From Bartonella krasnovii (GTDB lineage Bacteria; Pseudomonadota; Alphaproteobacteria; Rhizobiales; Rhizobiaceae), in NCBI RefSeq assembly GCF_003606345.3, contig NZ_CP031844.2, positions 2,029,001 to 2,093,000 of the forward strand: a stretch of DNA of 64,000 nt, given 5' to 3'. This document shows positions 11,047-21,059 of the stretch, in pieces (the first letter of the stretch is position 1; each line of letters starts with the position of its first letter). The notes beneath the pieces are model-generated. The model had not been told where the DNA came from. It worked only from the letters and a program-made list of their open reading frames with translations, and searched no databases. The position numbers and the translations under genes were made by a program.

Positions 11047-11526
11047 TTATGTGGGAATTGCAAAAGATTGTTGCAAACGTTCAATGGAATGTTGTGCCGA
11101 TCTCAATGTCACATGACGTCCTTGTGCTTTATAGTGTAAGGCGAGTGCAAAAGTGGCACTCTCTAAAAGGTCTGCACTTCTCTCTGGCCATTCAACGAGT
11201 AAAATATTTTTCTCACGTTCTTCATGAAGTCCTAATTCGTCAATTTCCTCTACCATAGAAAGGCGATAAAGATCAGCATGAATAATTTCAAACTGTGGAA
11301 GTTGATAGCTTTGCACAAGAGTAAAAGTAGGGCTTGGAACCTCCATAGTGTCATTGTTTGCAAGCGTTTGGATGATTGTGCGTGCAATGGTTGATTTTCC
11401 AGTTCCAAGATCCCCTTGCAGCGTTACAAGATCCCCCGGCTTTAAAGAAAGGGCTAAATTTTTTGCAAAAATTTTTGTTGCCTCTTCATTTTCAAGAAAA
11501 AAATCAAAGTTCATTAAGACTTCCAT
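11047..11526 (-). CDS. tsaE: tRNA threonylcarbamoyladenosine biosynthesis ATPase TsaE
   Basis: P-loop ATPase that works with TsaB and TsaD to make the t6A37 modification of ANN-decoding tRNAs. Walker A is GDLGTGKST near residue 42. The family motifs SPTFTLVQSY, HADLYRL and LVEWPER are all present. At 159 residues it is a normal stand-alone TsaE. The start codon overlaps the divL stop (TAATG), giving a coupled divL-tsaE pair. A downstream in-frame ATG (11514) is an alternative start. In some rhizobia tsaE is followed by a sugar kinase and murU, neither of which is visible here. The gene converges on trxA. Confidence 0.92.
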   Translation of the reverse strand: MEVLMNFDFFLENEEATKIFAKNLALSLKPGDLVTLQGDLGTGKSTIARTIIQTLANNDTMEVPSPTFTLVQSYQLPQFEIIHADLYRLSMVEEIDELGLHEEREKNILLVEWPERSADLLESATFALALHYKAQGRHVTLRSAQHSIERLQQSFAIPT

Positions 11527-14024
11527 TAAAAAATCTTATCTCCTTTTGGGAGAGGAAAAAAACATTTAACGGTTGTTCCTTTTCCAAAACCGGTAAGAAT
11601 TTCAACATGTCCACCATGTAGTTCAACGAAACTTTTCACAAGCGAAAGACCAAGTCCCGCTCCCGCACGCCCGCCATGGTGTGAATGAGAAGAAAAACGT
11701 TTAAAAATACGATCAAGAATGTCTTCAGGGATGTCAGAGCCCTCATTGTGAACGCTAAAGACGATGTTATCATTTTGTTCATCGACACAAAATTCAATAG
11801 TGCTCGCCTCCGTTGCAAAATTAAGTGCATTACTTAGAACATTCACAAAAATTTGATGTAAGCGTTTTTCGTCAGCAGAAATAGTGTTTAAGGAAGGAGA
11901 AATTTGTTGTAAAAGCGTAATATGGCGTCCATTAAGGCGATCTTCTACACGTGCTACTGCTTGTATCATCGCATCGGCAATGTTAACTGGTTTTATGTCT
12001 AACTCCATAATGCCTGCATCAAGAGTGGCAAGATCAAGAATATCATTAACAATATTTAGAAGAGTTCCTGATTCTGAATGAATATGCCCAAGATATTCTT
12101 GTTGACGTTCATTGATAGAGCCGAAAATTTGATCCCGTAAAATATCGGAAAATCCAATAATATTGGTGAGAGGTGTGCGCAATTCATAGGAAACATGTTG
12201 AACAAATTCATTACGTAAACGATCTGCACTTTCTAAGGCTTCATTTCTTTCTTGAAGAGCACGTGCAACATGGACAGTATCTGTAACATTTACAAAAGTA
12301 AGCATCGTTTGTCCATCGGGAAGAGGGACCAAAGTATAGTCAATAATCATATCATTTTTAAGATCTATACGACCCGAAAATGTTTCGCGTTTTTCAGCAA
12401 AACCAGTAATGAATTTAGTAAATTGATCCCACTCTTGCCCCAAGGTTAAGGCTGAGCAATGGCTTTTTAACTGCGTAATATGGGTTCCTTCTACCATTAA
12501 ATTATAAGGAAGCGACCACAATTTCGACAGGGAAGGATTCGATAAACGAAGGCGTCCATCAGCACCAAAAACGACCACACCTTCGGAAAGTTTATCAAGT
12601 GTTTCACCTTGTATTTTAATAAGTGTATTATAACGGCGCTCAAGATCAATTTTTTCTGTAAGATTTTCATAAAGCCACGTGACACCTCCTTGTGGATGAG
12701 GATTCGAGACAACACGTACCGTACGACCATCTGGAAGATTCCAAATTTGTTGGTTCGATTCTGTTTGCCGATAGGCTTTAAAAAGTTCTTCTTTCCACGT
12801 GCGCCAATCAGGATGTTCAGCAATGAGCCCTTTTTCACGTAAACGTTCAAGAAATAATGTATGGCTTGGTTCACTTTCTAAAAAGGAACTTTCTAATGGC
12901 CATAAAACTTTAAAAGCGTGATTGCAAAATTTTAATTTTTGGTTTGTATCAAAAATAGCTACAGCTGTTGAAATTTGGTCAAGGGTTTCACAATGGCTTT
13001 GAAGAACATATCTTAATTCATGAGCAAGATTTTCATAGGCGCTGTCATCACGTGCGAAAGCAGCCATCCCTTCAGCTGTTGTGAGACGTGTGAGGTGAAA
13101 ACGGTGCCGTTCACCATCAATAACGGTATGAACATGTTCTTGAAAAATTGTTTCTGTTTCATCTGTTGTGCGTTGTGTGTTTTCATTGAAAAGATCGCCC
13201 ACTTCATCACTATCTTCACGAAAGTCTGTCATTTCTCTAAAGGCGCGATTGATAAAACAAACTTTTCCTTCGCAATCTTTTATCCATACAGGCTCTTGAA
13301 TGAGATCAAGAAGATTACGCTGCATTCTCAGTTCAGTAAGAAGGCGGGCAATATCTTTCTGTAAACGAGTATTTTCGCTCTGCTGTTTAGAGATATCTTG
13401 AAAACGAGCAATAGCGACTGTCCCTGCGATAACCCCTGTAACTTGTAGCAGCACATTATTTGTAGTGGTTATAGAAAGCTCAAAAGGATGACATTTACAA
13501 CGCAGTTGAGTCAACGCATAATCAAGTTCTCGTAAAGAGTTTTCTTCAACCCAGAGTTCAAAACGTTGAAAATCTTTCTGATCAATGCCTATTCTTTGCA
13601 ATGTGGAAAGGCCACCAACGACACGAGGCAAAGATGTTGGATTTTTCCAAATAAGAAGGAATTGTTCGGTTTCTTCCAGAAGCCATTCATAATATTTAAG
13701 TTTCTCAGAAAAATCTGTCTGAATTATCTTCAAAGGTTTCTGGGCTGTTTTTTTTACGTGCATAATAACAGCCATGCACGTAAAAAACGAAGCACAAGAA
13801 ATTCCTCCACACAGCGCTAAAAGCAGCCATGGACCATTGGGCAAAGTGAAGGAAAACGGTAAATAACTCTCCAACGACTGAGCAACAGCGCGTGTTGGAG
13901 AAAAAAAGAAAAAAAGGCAAAATATATATGTACAGATTCGAATCATTTTCTGAGCTTTTTCTTTGGGGGTATGGTCACCAAAGCTGAGCACGACATTTTT
14001 CCCTTTTTTAACCCAAGGAAGCAT
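11526..14024 (-). CDS. divL: DivL-type sensor kinase homologue (pseudo-histidine kinase)
   Basis: A membrane-anchored PAS-containing kinase homologue of about 832 residues. The order is an N-terminal hydrophobic signal/anchor, a second membrane segment, several PAS-like regions, then a HisKA domain and a HATPase_c domain ending in GAGLGLSL. The H-box reads HVSYELRTPL, so tyrosine (Tyr613, codon 12186-12188) stands where the phosphorylated histidine should be. That substitution is the hallmark of Caulobacter DivL, which controls the CckA-ChpT-CtrA phosphorelay as a binding partner of DivK. I chose the ATG at 14024, just after the ahcY stop. The open frame extends to 14075 inside ahcY, and 13946 is a third option. 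It sits between ahcY and tsaE. Confidence 0.8.
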   Translation of the reverse strand: MLPWVKKGKNVVLSFGDHTPKEKAQKMIRICTYIFCLFFFFSPTRAVAQSLESYLPFSFTLPNGPWLLLALCGGISCASFFTCMAVIMHVKKTAQKPLKIIQTDFSEKLKYYEWLLEETEQFLLIWKNPTSLPRVVGGLSTLQRIGIDQKDFQRFELWVEENSLRELDYALTQLRCKCHPFELSITTTNNVLLQVTGVIAGTVAIARFQDISKQQSENTRLQKDIARLLTELRMQRNLLDLIQEPVWIKDCEGKVCFINRAFREMTDFREDSDEVGDLFNENTQRTTDETETIFQEHVHTVIDGERHRFHLTRLTTAEGMAAFARDDSAYENLAHELRYVLQSHCETLDQISTAVAIFDTNQKLKFCNHAFKVLWPLESSFLESEPSHTLFLERLREKGLIAEHPDWRTWKEELFKAYRQTESNQQIWNLPDGRTVRVVSNPHPQGGVTWLYENLTEKIDLERRYNTLIKIQGETLDKLSEGVVVFGADGRLRLSNPSLSKLWSLPYNLMVEGTHITQLKSHCSALTLGQEWDQFTKFITGFAEKRETFSGRIDLKNDMIIDYTLVPLPDGQTMLTFVNVTDTVHVARALQERNEALESADRLRNEFVQHVSYELRTPLTNIIGFSDILRDQIFGSINERQQEYLGHIHSESGTLLNIVNDILDLATLDAGIMELDIKPVNIADAMIQAVARVEDRLNGRHITLLQQISPSLNTISADEKRLHQIFVNVLSNALNFATEASTIEFCVDEQNDNIVFSVHNEGSDIPEDILDRIFKRFSSHSHHGGRAGAGLGLSLVKSFVELHGGHVEILTGFGKGTTVKCFFPLPKGDKIF

Positions 14025-14025
14025 T

Positions 14026-15423
14026 TTAGTAACGGTAATGGTTCGGTTTATAAGGTCCTTGCGGTGTAACTCCAATATAAGCGGCTTGTTCTTCTGATAA
14101 AACAGTTAGTTTTATTCCTAATCGATCAAGATGGAGACGTGCAACTTTTTCATCAAGATGTTTAGGCAAAACAGTGACTTCATTTTTATAGCGTTCAGCG
14201 CGAGTAAAAAGTTCAATTTGCGCTAAAACTTGATTGGTAAATGAGGCTGACATGACAAAAGAAGGATGCCCCGTCGCATTACCGAGGTTTAATAAACGCC
14301 CTTCAGAAAGCAAAATGATGCGCTTTCCATCGGGAAAGGTAATCATGTCAACTTGAGGTTTAATATTGATCCATGGCAAATTTCTAAGGGCTGCGACTTG
14401 GATTTCATTATCAAAATGACCAATATTGCCAAGAATACACATATCTTTTACTTGTCGCATATGATCTAAACGGACAACATCTTTATTGCCTGTTGTTGTG
14501 ATGATAATATCAGCACTGGAGGCTGCATCATCCAAATTAACAACTTCATAGCCATCCATAGCCGCTTGAAGCGCGCAAATAGGATCAATTTCTGTTATTT
14601 TAACACGAGCCCCAGCACCTGAAAGAGATGCCGCTGAACCTTTTCCTACGTCACCATAACCACAGACAATGGCTGTTTTACCAGCAATCATCACGTCTGT
14701 TCCACGGCGAATACCATCAACCAATGATTCTTTACATCCATATTTATTATCAAACTTTGATTTCGTGACGCTATCATTGACATTAATAGCAGGAAAAGGC
14801 AGAAGCCCTTCTTTTTGTAATTGATAAAGACGATTAACACCTGTTGTTGTTTCTTCGCTTACACCTTTAATTGCTGCACGTTGTCGTGTAAAAAATCCTG
14901 GCGTTGTATCCATACGCTTTTGAATTTGTTTGAAAAAAATTTTTTCTTCTTCGGTTTGGGGGTGCGAAAGGATATCTTTATTTTGTTCTGCACGACTTCC
15001 CATTAAAATATAGTTTGTAGCATCTGCTCCATCATCTAAAATCATATTGGAAGGATTACCATCAGGCCATTGAAAAATGGCATCTATATAAGTCCAATAT
15101 TCTTCCAATGTTTCACCCTTAACAGCAAATACAGGAATATCCGTTGCGGCGATAGCTGCTGCTGCATGATCTTGCGTAGAAAAAATATTGCTAGAGCTCC
15201 ACCGTATATCGGCACCAATCGCTTTTAATGTTTCAATTAAAACAGCTGTTTGAATTGTCATATGCAATGAGCCAGAAATGCGTGCACCACGCAAAGGTTG
15301 ACTGGAGGAAAATTCCTTGCGACAAGCCATCAAGCCAGGCATTTCAGTTTCAGCAATATCAATTTCTTTACGACCATAAGCGGCAAGGGCAATATCTTTG
15401 ACAACAAAATCTTGAGCTGTCAT
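14026..15423 (-). CDS. ahcY: Adenosylhomocysteinase (SAH hydrolase)
   Basis: NAD-dependent cytosolic enzyme that splits S-adenosylhomocysteine into homocysteine and adenosine, removing the product inhibitor of methyltransferases. The 465 residues match the usual bacterial length. The NAD-binding [10 protein letters not shown] segment is near residue 258, the substrate-side [11 protein letters not shown] near residue 220, and the C-terminal PYKPNHYRY ending is the family signature. It is followed after one base by divL. No SAH or SAM riboswitch is evident in the 730-base gap upstream. Confidence 0.97.
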   Translation of the reverse strand: MTAQDFVVKDIALAAYGRKEIDIAETEMPGLMACRKEFSSSQPLRGARISGSLHMTIQTAVLIETLKAIGADIRWSSSNIFSTQDHAAAAIAATDIPVFAVKGETLEEYWTYIDAIFQWPDGNPSNMILDDGADATNYILMGSRAEQNKDILSHPQTEEEKIFFKQIQKRMDTTPGFFTRQRAAIKGVSEETTTGVNRLYQLQKEGLLPFPAINVNDSVTKSKFDNKYGCKESLVDGIRRGTDVMIAGKTAIVCGYGDVGKGSAASLSGAGARVKITEIDPICALQAAMDGYEVVNLDDAASSADIIITTTGNKDVVRLDHMRQVKDMCILGNIGHFDNEIQVAALRNLPWINIKPQVDMITFPDGKRIILLSEGRLLNLGNATGHPSFVMSASFTNQVLAQIELFTRAERYKNEVTVLPKHLDEKVARLHLDRLGIKLTVLSEEQAAYIGVTPQGPYKPNHYRY

Positions 15424-16154
15424 TCTTCATTCCTTTAAAATCAGTTTTTTAAAAGACGGTAGGAGAAATTAAAAAAAAATGCAAGATAAGAAGAAAACTT
15501 CTTTATGCGAAAAAGCTCTTTTAAAATCTCTATAAATTTGTGCAACAAACATGCATTTATGGATTTGAGTAACGATTTACGAAGAGGACAAGAGATCTCA
15601 TGATAAAGTCTTATTATAAAAACAAAATTTTATCCTTTTTACATAACTTTAAAGCTTTTAAAAATCTTCAGAGGGATACCTTTTAAAGAATAAAAATGAT
15701 GCATTGCTTCACAGTTTTTAATCGACTTTTAAAGGGATAATCAAAGAAAGTATATTCTTATTCCCCTCACGCATACGGTTGTTTAGAAAAGGTATCATGA
15801 CCTCGTTTCATGATTAAGCTTTTAAGCAAAATAATATAATGCAAAGCCATATATTGTTGTCTTTATATTTATGAATAGATAATCTCAGCGTAACTCTTTT
15901 GGATTCCTATGATGTACATCTGCTCTTACATGAAGATAGTTTGTAAAAGATGTTTTTTCCTGTTTTCAATAATTTCTATCAAAAGACTGTAAATATGCGA
16001 GAAAACATTTTTTATGATACCGAATAGAGTATTTAAAATGAAAAAACATCAATCTAAAACATCAATCTATTGAGTGCACGTTGATTTTAAAATAGCGAAC
16101 AACAAACTCTGAATTATAAATCAAATAATTAATTCAGTTTTGGGAGAATTTATT
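15424..16154. other. Intergenic gap upstream of ahcY
   Basis: About 730 AT-rich bases between two minus-strand genes. It holds a small palindromic hairpin (ATCATGA/TCATGAT, about 15797-15817) and a 13-base tandem duplication (16043-16068). A 28-codon open frame from about 15601 is too short to trust. No RNA gene was recognised. Confidence 0.5.
16043..16068. repeat. Perfect 13-base tandem duplication
   Basis: The 13-base unit AAAACATCAATCT occurs twice head to tail. It may be a replication-slippage product with no visible function. Confidence 0.7.
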
Positions 16155-17153
16155 TTAGACGAATAAGTTTTGGGAAAATTGACCATGTGGACGAAATCTC
16201 CAGAGATAACTTGGCAAGGATGCAGCTATTGCTTTAGGAGTAATTCCCACACCTTCTAAGGTATATCCATTTTCAATAGCTTCTTGAGAAACAATGTTAT
16301 CCATTTGCAAAAAGCGTATCTGATTAGTTGTTACAAGTGTTGGTATAAAAGGCAATTTACCGATTATTCCCAAAACTCCTCCAATCAATAGACCCGCAGA
16401 AAGAGGCATGGACAGGATTATTTTTTTACGGTGAATAATTTTGAGTATATGTTCAAGAGCATTTTGGAAGGTGATAATCTGGGGACCACCAAGATCATAA
16501 TTTTTTCCCCAAGCAACCTGTCCATCTAAAGCGCGCGCAATAAACTCGGCAACGTCACCAACATACACAGGTTGCAATTTACTTTGTCCACCTCCAAAAA
16601 GAGGCATAAAGGGTAAAAAACGTGACAAATCTGCCAAGGTGTTAAAGAAACAGTCCTCTGGTCCAAAGATAACAGAAGGACGGATAACAATTGCTTGAGA
16701 ATGCTTGTTATGAATGATTTGCTCACCCATAAATTTAACACGCGCATAAAGACATGAAGCGTTCTCGTTAGCTACAAGTGTTGACATATATATGAGTGGA
16801 ATACCAGCTTCTGCTGTTAGTTCAGCAACATTGTAAGTACCATCAATTTGTGTACTTTTAAAATTGGATTGATTTGCTTGTTTTAAACTACCAGGCAAAA
16901 ACACTGCAGCATCAGCTCCAAGCAATGCGCGTGCAACAGAGGCACGATGCTTTATATCCGTTTTAAGCATTTGTGTTTGCCCTACTTCTCCTATTTGGAG
17001 CATGTAATAAGCTTTTTGTGGACAACGAACAGCGATACGAACGCGATATCCTCGTTTCGTCAAAGTTTCAACGACATGACGTCCTACAAAACCAGATCCG
17101 CCAAAAACAGTAATAAGTTTAGGGTGTTGATAAAGTGCACAATCAAGTTGCAT
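16155..17153 (-). CDS. NDUFA9-like NAD(P)-binding protein, extended SDR family
   Basis: A 332-residue atypical short-chain dehydrogenase/epimerase. The N-terminal nucleotide-binding motif VFGGSGFVGRHVV is at about residues 16-28. The family resembles the NDUFA9 accessory subunit of respiratory complex I, and alphaproteobacterial members are usually annotated as complex I NDUFA9 family proteins. The catalytic YxxxK of true epimerases is present only in altered form (YARVKFMGE). The enzymatic substrate is unknown, and a structural or assembly role is plausible by analogy. It precedes ahcY on the same strand with a long gap, so probably has its own transcript. Confidence 0.8.
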   Translation of the reverse strand: MQLDCALYQHPKLITVFGGSGFVGRHVVETLTKRGYRVRIAVRCPQKAYYMLQIGEVGQTQMLKTDIKHRASVARALLGADAAVFLPGSLKQANQSNFKSTQIDGTYNVAELTAEAGIPLIYMSTLVANENASCLYARVKFMGEQIIHNKHSQAIVIRPSVIFGPEDCFFNTLADLSRFLPFMPLFGGGQSKLQPVYVGDVAEFIARALDGQVAWGKNYDLGGPQIITFQNALEHILKIIHRKKIILSMPLSAGLLIGGVLGIIGKLPFIPTLVTTNQIRFLQMDNIVSQEAIENGYTLEGVGITPKAIAASLPSYLWRFRPHGQFSQNLFV

Positions 17154-17196
17154 GGTTAAAAAGTCTATCTTTCAAAGCTTTAAAAATAGCCAATCT

Positions 17197-18516
17197 CTAA
17201 CACGGTGGTGTTTTATTGTCACGCAAAATATCGCCAGCAAGATAAAGGGAACCTCCAATAAGGACAATAGCCTCTTGATATTCTTCCTTAATCTTATGCA
17301 AAGCATCTTGTAGGTGCGCTTGGGGGGATGCAAAGATTCCTGCTTTTTGAGCTGATTTAGCTAAATTTATTGGACAGATACTGGCGTTATTATTAATAAG
17401 CGGTATCGTATATACTTTTTCGACAAGGCTGGCTAAAGGACGAAAATAACCGACAGCATCTTTTGTGTTGATCATGCCAGCAATCATAATAATGGGACGA
17501 CTTGTTTTTTTTCTCCATTGTGTAAGTTCCGCCGCAATAACTTTTCCAGCAGCAGGATTGTGACCGCCATCGAGCCATAAATTAAACTTAGGAGACATTT
17601 GATTAACCAGATATCCGTAGGTGAGATGTTGCATCCGTGCGGGCCAATAAATATTTTTTAAAGCGTCACTTATGACTTGTTCTGAAAGGTGAAAACCTGC
17701 TTGATAGACTGCTTCAATAGAAGCACCAGCATTGGCAATTTGGTAGTCTCCAATAAGGTTAGGAAAGGGAAGATCCATAAGACCTTGATTGTTTTGAAAA
17801 ACCATACGTCCATGCTCTTTATAGCTTTGATAATCTTGATCAAATAAAGAATAAGGTACTTTATTTTTATCGGCGAGGGATATTAAAGTAGCAAGAGCTT
17901 CTTCATAATTTTGCTTACCGATAACCACAGGAACCTTTGGTTTGATAATCCCTCCTTTTTGAAAAGCGATTTGAGAAATTGTGTTTCCAAGAAAGTTCTC
18001 ATGATCATAATCAATGGGCATAATAAGCGATACAGCTGGTTTGTTAATGACATTGGTAGCATCAAAACGTCCTCCCAACCCAACTTCTAAAATAACAACA
18101 TCAGCTGGATGTACACTAAATAGTATAAAGGCAGCGGCTGTAAAAATTTCAAAAATAGTAATCGGCTCTTGATGATTGACTTTTACAATTTCATGGATTG
18201 TTTCAGCCAATAGGCTCTCTGTAACAAGTTGACCACCTCCTTTTTGGCCTAACCGGCAGCGTTCATTCCAGTTGACGAGATGAGGTGAGCTGTACATATG
18301 AACGTGATAGCCTGCACTTTCTAAAAGAGCACGGCAAATTGCTGAGGCAGATCCTTTGCCATTTGTTCCAGCAATATGAATAACAGGGCCAAGTTTTAAA
18401 TGTGGATTGCCAAGACGTTCTAAAAGGCGGACAATACGCCCTAAAGAAAGATCAAATTTTTTCGGATAATTTTTGAGTAAATCATCCACCACCCTTTGTA
18501 CTTGACTTTGTTGCAT
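17197..18516 (-). CDS. folC: Bifunctional folylpolyglutamate/dihydrofolate synthase
   Basis: Cytosolic Mur-ligase-family ATPase that joins glutamate to dihydropteroate and polyglutamylates folates. The P-loop HIAGTNGKGSASA lies near residue 47, EVGLGGRFDATN in the central domain, and a C-terminal ligase domain carries LDGGHNPAA. At 439 residues it is full length. It starts four bases after the accD stop, so accD-folC is an operon, as in other alphaproteobacteria. There trxA-addA usually adjoin, but here they are displaced. Confidence 0.95.
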   Translation of the reverse strand: MQQSQVQRVVDDLLKNYPKKFDLSLGRIVRLLERLGNPHLKLGPVIHIAGTNGKGSASAICRALLESAGYHVHMYSSPHLVNWNERCRLGQKGGGQLVTESLLAETIHEIVKVNHQEPITIFEIFTAAAFILFSVHPADVVILEVGLGGRFDATNVINKPAVSLIMPIDYDHENFLGNTISQIAFQKGGIIKPKVPVVIGKQNYEEALATLISLADKNKVPYSLFDQDYQSYKEHGRMVFQNNQGLMDLPFPNLIGDYQIANAGASIEAVYQAGFHLSEQVISDALKNIYWPARMQHLTYGYLVNQMSPKFNLWLDGGHNPAAGKVIAAELTQWRKKTSRPIIMIAGMINTKDAVGYFRPLASLVEKVYTIPLINNNASICPINLAKSAQKAGIFASPQAHLQDALHKIKEEYQEAIVLIGGSLYLAGDILRDNKTPPC

Positions 18517-18520
18517 AAAT

Positions 18521-19441
18521 TTAAGCTGCTTTCGTTATAGAAAGCGACGTTTGAGGATCTGTTGGGGATGGGTTGGAAGGGTTAAGAACAGCAGGATGTT
18601 TCATCATTAAGCGTAAAAGACGTGCAATGGTTGTTTTCATTTCTAAACGTGATACAACCATATCAATCATACCATGTTCGAGCAGATATTCACTACTTTG
18701 AAAGCCTTCTGGTAAGGTTTCACGTATAGTTTGTTGAATCACACGTGGGCCAGCAAAACCAATCATAGCCCCAGGTTCAGCAATGTGAATATCACCAAGC
18801 ATGGCGTAAGAAGCAGTAACACCACCGGTAGTTGGATTGGTCAGAACAACAATATAGGGAAGCTTTGCTTCTTTCAGCATTTCAATTGCTACTGTTGTAC
18901 GGGGCATTTGCATCAATGAGAGTGTTCCTTCTTGCATGCGCGCACCACCAGAAGCAGCAAAAAGAACCAACGGGCGTCTTTCCGCGATGGCAGTATCAAA
19001 AGCTTTGATAATAGCTTCTCCTGAAGCCATACCGAGAGACCCACCCATAAAGGCGAAATCTTGAACGGTTGCAATGATGGGCAAGCCTTCAATCGTACCG
19101 CGTGCACTTAAAATATTGTCATCAACACCAAGTTTAGAACGATAATCTTTTAACCGGTCGATATAGCGTTTTTCATCGCGAAACTTTAAAGGATCTGTTA
19201 CAACTTTTGGATTTTCAAGAGTTGTATAGACACCATCATCAAAAAAATGCATAAGACGATTTTTGGCACTGATACGCATATGATAGCCAGAATTGGGAGC
19301 CACGAATTGATTGTCTTCCAGATCTTTATGGAAGATCATTTCACCACTTGTAGGATCTTTTATCCATAGATTTTCTGGAACTTCACGGCGTCCTAATATA
19401 GAGTTAATTTTAGGACGAACATAATTTGTAATCCAGTTCAT
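18521..19441 (-). CDS. accD: Acetyl-CoA carboxylase carboxyltransferase subunit beta
   Basis: Transfers the carboxyl group from biotin to acetyl-CoA in the first step of fatty acid synthesis, as an alpha2beta2 complex with AccA. The crotonase-fold core is intact ([35 protein letters not shown]). The N-terminal zinc ribbon is aligned but has lost its ligands. The positions of the four cysteines in E. coli AccD are here Asp29, Ser32, Ala48 and Ser51. At 306 residues the length is normal, so the fold is kept without the metal site. It heads the accD-folC operon. In relatives trpA often lies upstream of accD, and no trp gene is seen here. Confidence 0.95.
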   Translation of the reverse strand: MNWITNYVRPKINSILGRREVPENLWIKDPTSGEMIFHKDLEDNQFVAPNSGYHMRISAKNRLMHFFDDGVYTTLENPKVVTDPLKFRDEKRYIDRLKDYRSKLGVDDNILSARGTIEGLPIIATVQDFAFMGGSLGMASGEAIIKAFDTAIAERRPLVLFAASGGARMQEGTLSLMQMPRTTVAIEMLKEAKLPYIVVLTNPTTGGVTASYAMLGDIHIAEPGAMIGFAGPRVIQQTIRETLPEGFQSSEYLLEHGMIDMVVSRLEMKTTIARLLRLMMKHPAVLNPSNPSPTDPQTSLSITKAA

Positions 19442-20339
19442 CTTTATAGCCTTCCTTTAAATATTATACATCTTTTGCATGATTTGAAAGAATATAGAAC
19501 TTAAGCACTCACATTTGCTTTTTCGGCTGAACAATAACGAATCCATTTAATACTTTTATCCATGCACGTATAGCTCTAACTCCATTGTTTTTTTATTTTT
19601 AATATTTCCAATGTCATAACAATCATATGCACGAAGAGTATTCCCTATAACAAATTTCTCATAAGTTTTAAGAACTTATATGTTTTTATTCTTTGACTTT
19701 GATATTAAAAATCACCTCTTGCGCTGGTTAACAAACGGCTTATTTACTTTTAATAAAAATGACTCTTCAATTAATCACTAATATCGACAGTCCTGAAGCA
19801 AAGAAACCTTATAATAATAAAACCTTAAAAGACTAGACGTACCCATTTAAAATTACGGATATGATAACGTTATGTTAGCGAAACGCTAATACCAGAGCAA
19901 GGTTTTTTTCAAATGGTTTTCTTAAAGCGCGTGCGTTTCACATAAAATAAAGCACCCAAAAAATATCATTTTTATTGTATATCCACACATTGCTAGATCT
20001 GACCGTCTCACATATTTCAGAAATTTTCTCATGAGTACCTATGAAGCGTATAACTCCCTTCTATGAAAGGCATAAAATTCATTATGCTTCCCCATTTTTA
20101 CTGAAATAGAAGGTATAAACCGGATATCTTCATACACTTGGCTAGCTTCCAATGTTACAATAATTCTTGTCTTGAGAGAAGGAATTGAGAGGTCTTTTAT
20201 GCCTTTTACAACATACACTGCCCCCGTTTATGACATCTCAACAAACGATTATAATTGATTCAATATGAATAGGGTTAAAATGAGAAAGCTTTATAGTATG
20301 CTTTCTTTAGCTGGCGAGTTTTGTGAAGTTTAAAGAACA
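19442..20339. other. Intergenic gap upstream of accD
   Basis: About 900 AT-rich bases. The last 120 bases include a segment like the 3' module of the dispersed repeat (20215-20300). A short reading frame just before it (about 20110-20257) looks mildly protein-like but has no credible start. Nothing else was recognised. Confidence 0.45.
20215..20300 (+). repeat. Partial copy of dispersed intergenic repeat
   Basis: The stretch around GATTATAATTGATTCAATAT followed by AAAATGAGAAAGC resembles the segment at about 41990-42050 (GATTTTGATTGATTCAACAT). Similarity is short, so this assignment is tentative. Confidence 0.4.
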
Positions 20340-21059
20340 TTATTTTTGAGTGATGCGTGCCATAGTTTTTTGGGAAAGCATTTTGTGTAAATGTGTCATA
20401 AAGGCAGCTGCAAAAAGTGGTGCGGCTAAATTAAGAATGGGAATTGAAACAAAAAACGCGATCAATAATCCAGCGCCAAAAACCGTTGTATAATGAGTAT
20501 GTAAAAAAGCACGCGCATCTTCCTCTGTTCGAAAACGATAAGCAGCAAACAAGAAATATTCGTGTCCAAGCAAATAACCATTAATAACATAAAAAGCAAT
20601 GAAATTAACACCTGGTATGAAGAATAAAATAAAAGCAATCCCATTACCAAGAAGGCTTAAAATAACAAATTTAAAGGAGAGGACGAGAGAACGTCCAAAT
20701 GGCATCGCTTGTCCAATAGGCTCATTCGGATAATCTTCCTTTTCGATAATTTCAGCAGCAGAGTCAATGAAAAAACTACCAATCATAGCGGTGATAGGAG
20801 CAATCAAAAAAGCTAACAAAAGAGCCAAACCAAGATTGAAGATGATAAGCATGCTAAATCCCAACCATCCCGCCCAACTTGGGAGCCCAGGAAGAAACTG
20901 AGAAGCCCAAGGCCAAAAGTAAGACACAAAAAGTTGGTGCACACATAACCATAAAATGGCAAGCACAAAAAAAGTAATCCCCAATGCTTTCAGGATCATA
21001 ATGCTATATTGTGAGGTTAGTAAACGTTGTAAAGCACGATAGGCAGCAGTAAAAATCAT
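20340..21059 (-). CDS. CysZ/EI24-family integral membrane protein
   Basis: A 239-residue inner-membrane protein with about four or five long hydrophobic segments (near residues 22-48, 60-95, 130-160 and 195-220). The EI24/CysZ pattern is visible in the central PNEPIGQAMPFGRSL loop and the GHEYFLFAAYRF segment. CysZ imports sulfate for cysteine synthesis in enterics. No cys genes are nearby, so the substrate is left open. It stands alone between two long gaps. The ATG at 21059 is the only sensible start. Confidence 0.8.
   Translation of the reverse strand: MIFTAAYRALQRLLTSQYSIMILKALGITFFVLAILWLCVHQLFVSYFWPWASQFLPGLPSWAGWLGFSMLIIFNLGLALLLAFLIAPITAMIGSFFIDSAAEIIEKEDYPNEPIGQAMPFGRSLVLSFKFVILSLLGNGIAFILFFIPGVNFIAFYVINGYLLGHEYFLFAAYRFRTEEDARAFLHTHYTTVFGAGLLIAFFVSIPILNLAAPLFAAAFMTHLHKMLSQKTMARITQK

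Noticed and set aside
11030-11260. Plus-strand open frame opposite tsaE
   Set aside because: Shadow of the well supported tsaE gene on the minus strand.
20110-20257. Short protein-like frame containing MPFTTYTAPVYD, faintly like an acyl-CoA dehydrogenase start
   Set aside because: Too short, no ribosome site, and it runs into repeat-like sequence. Similarity cannot be distinguished from chance.
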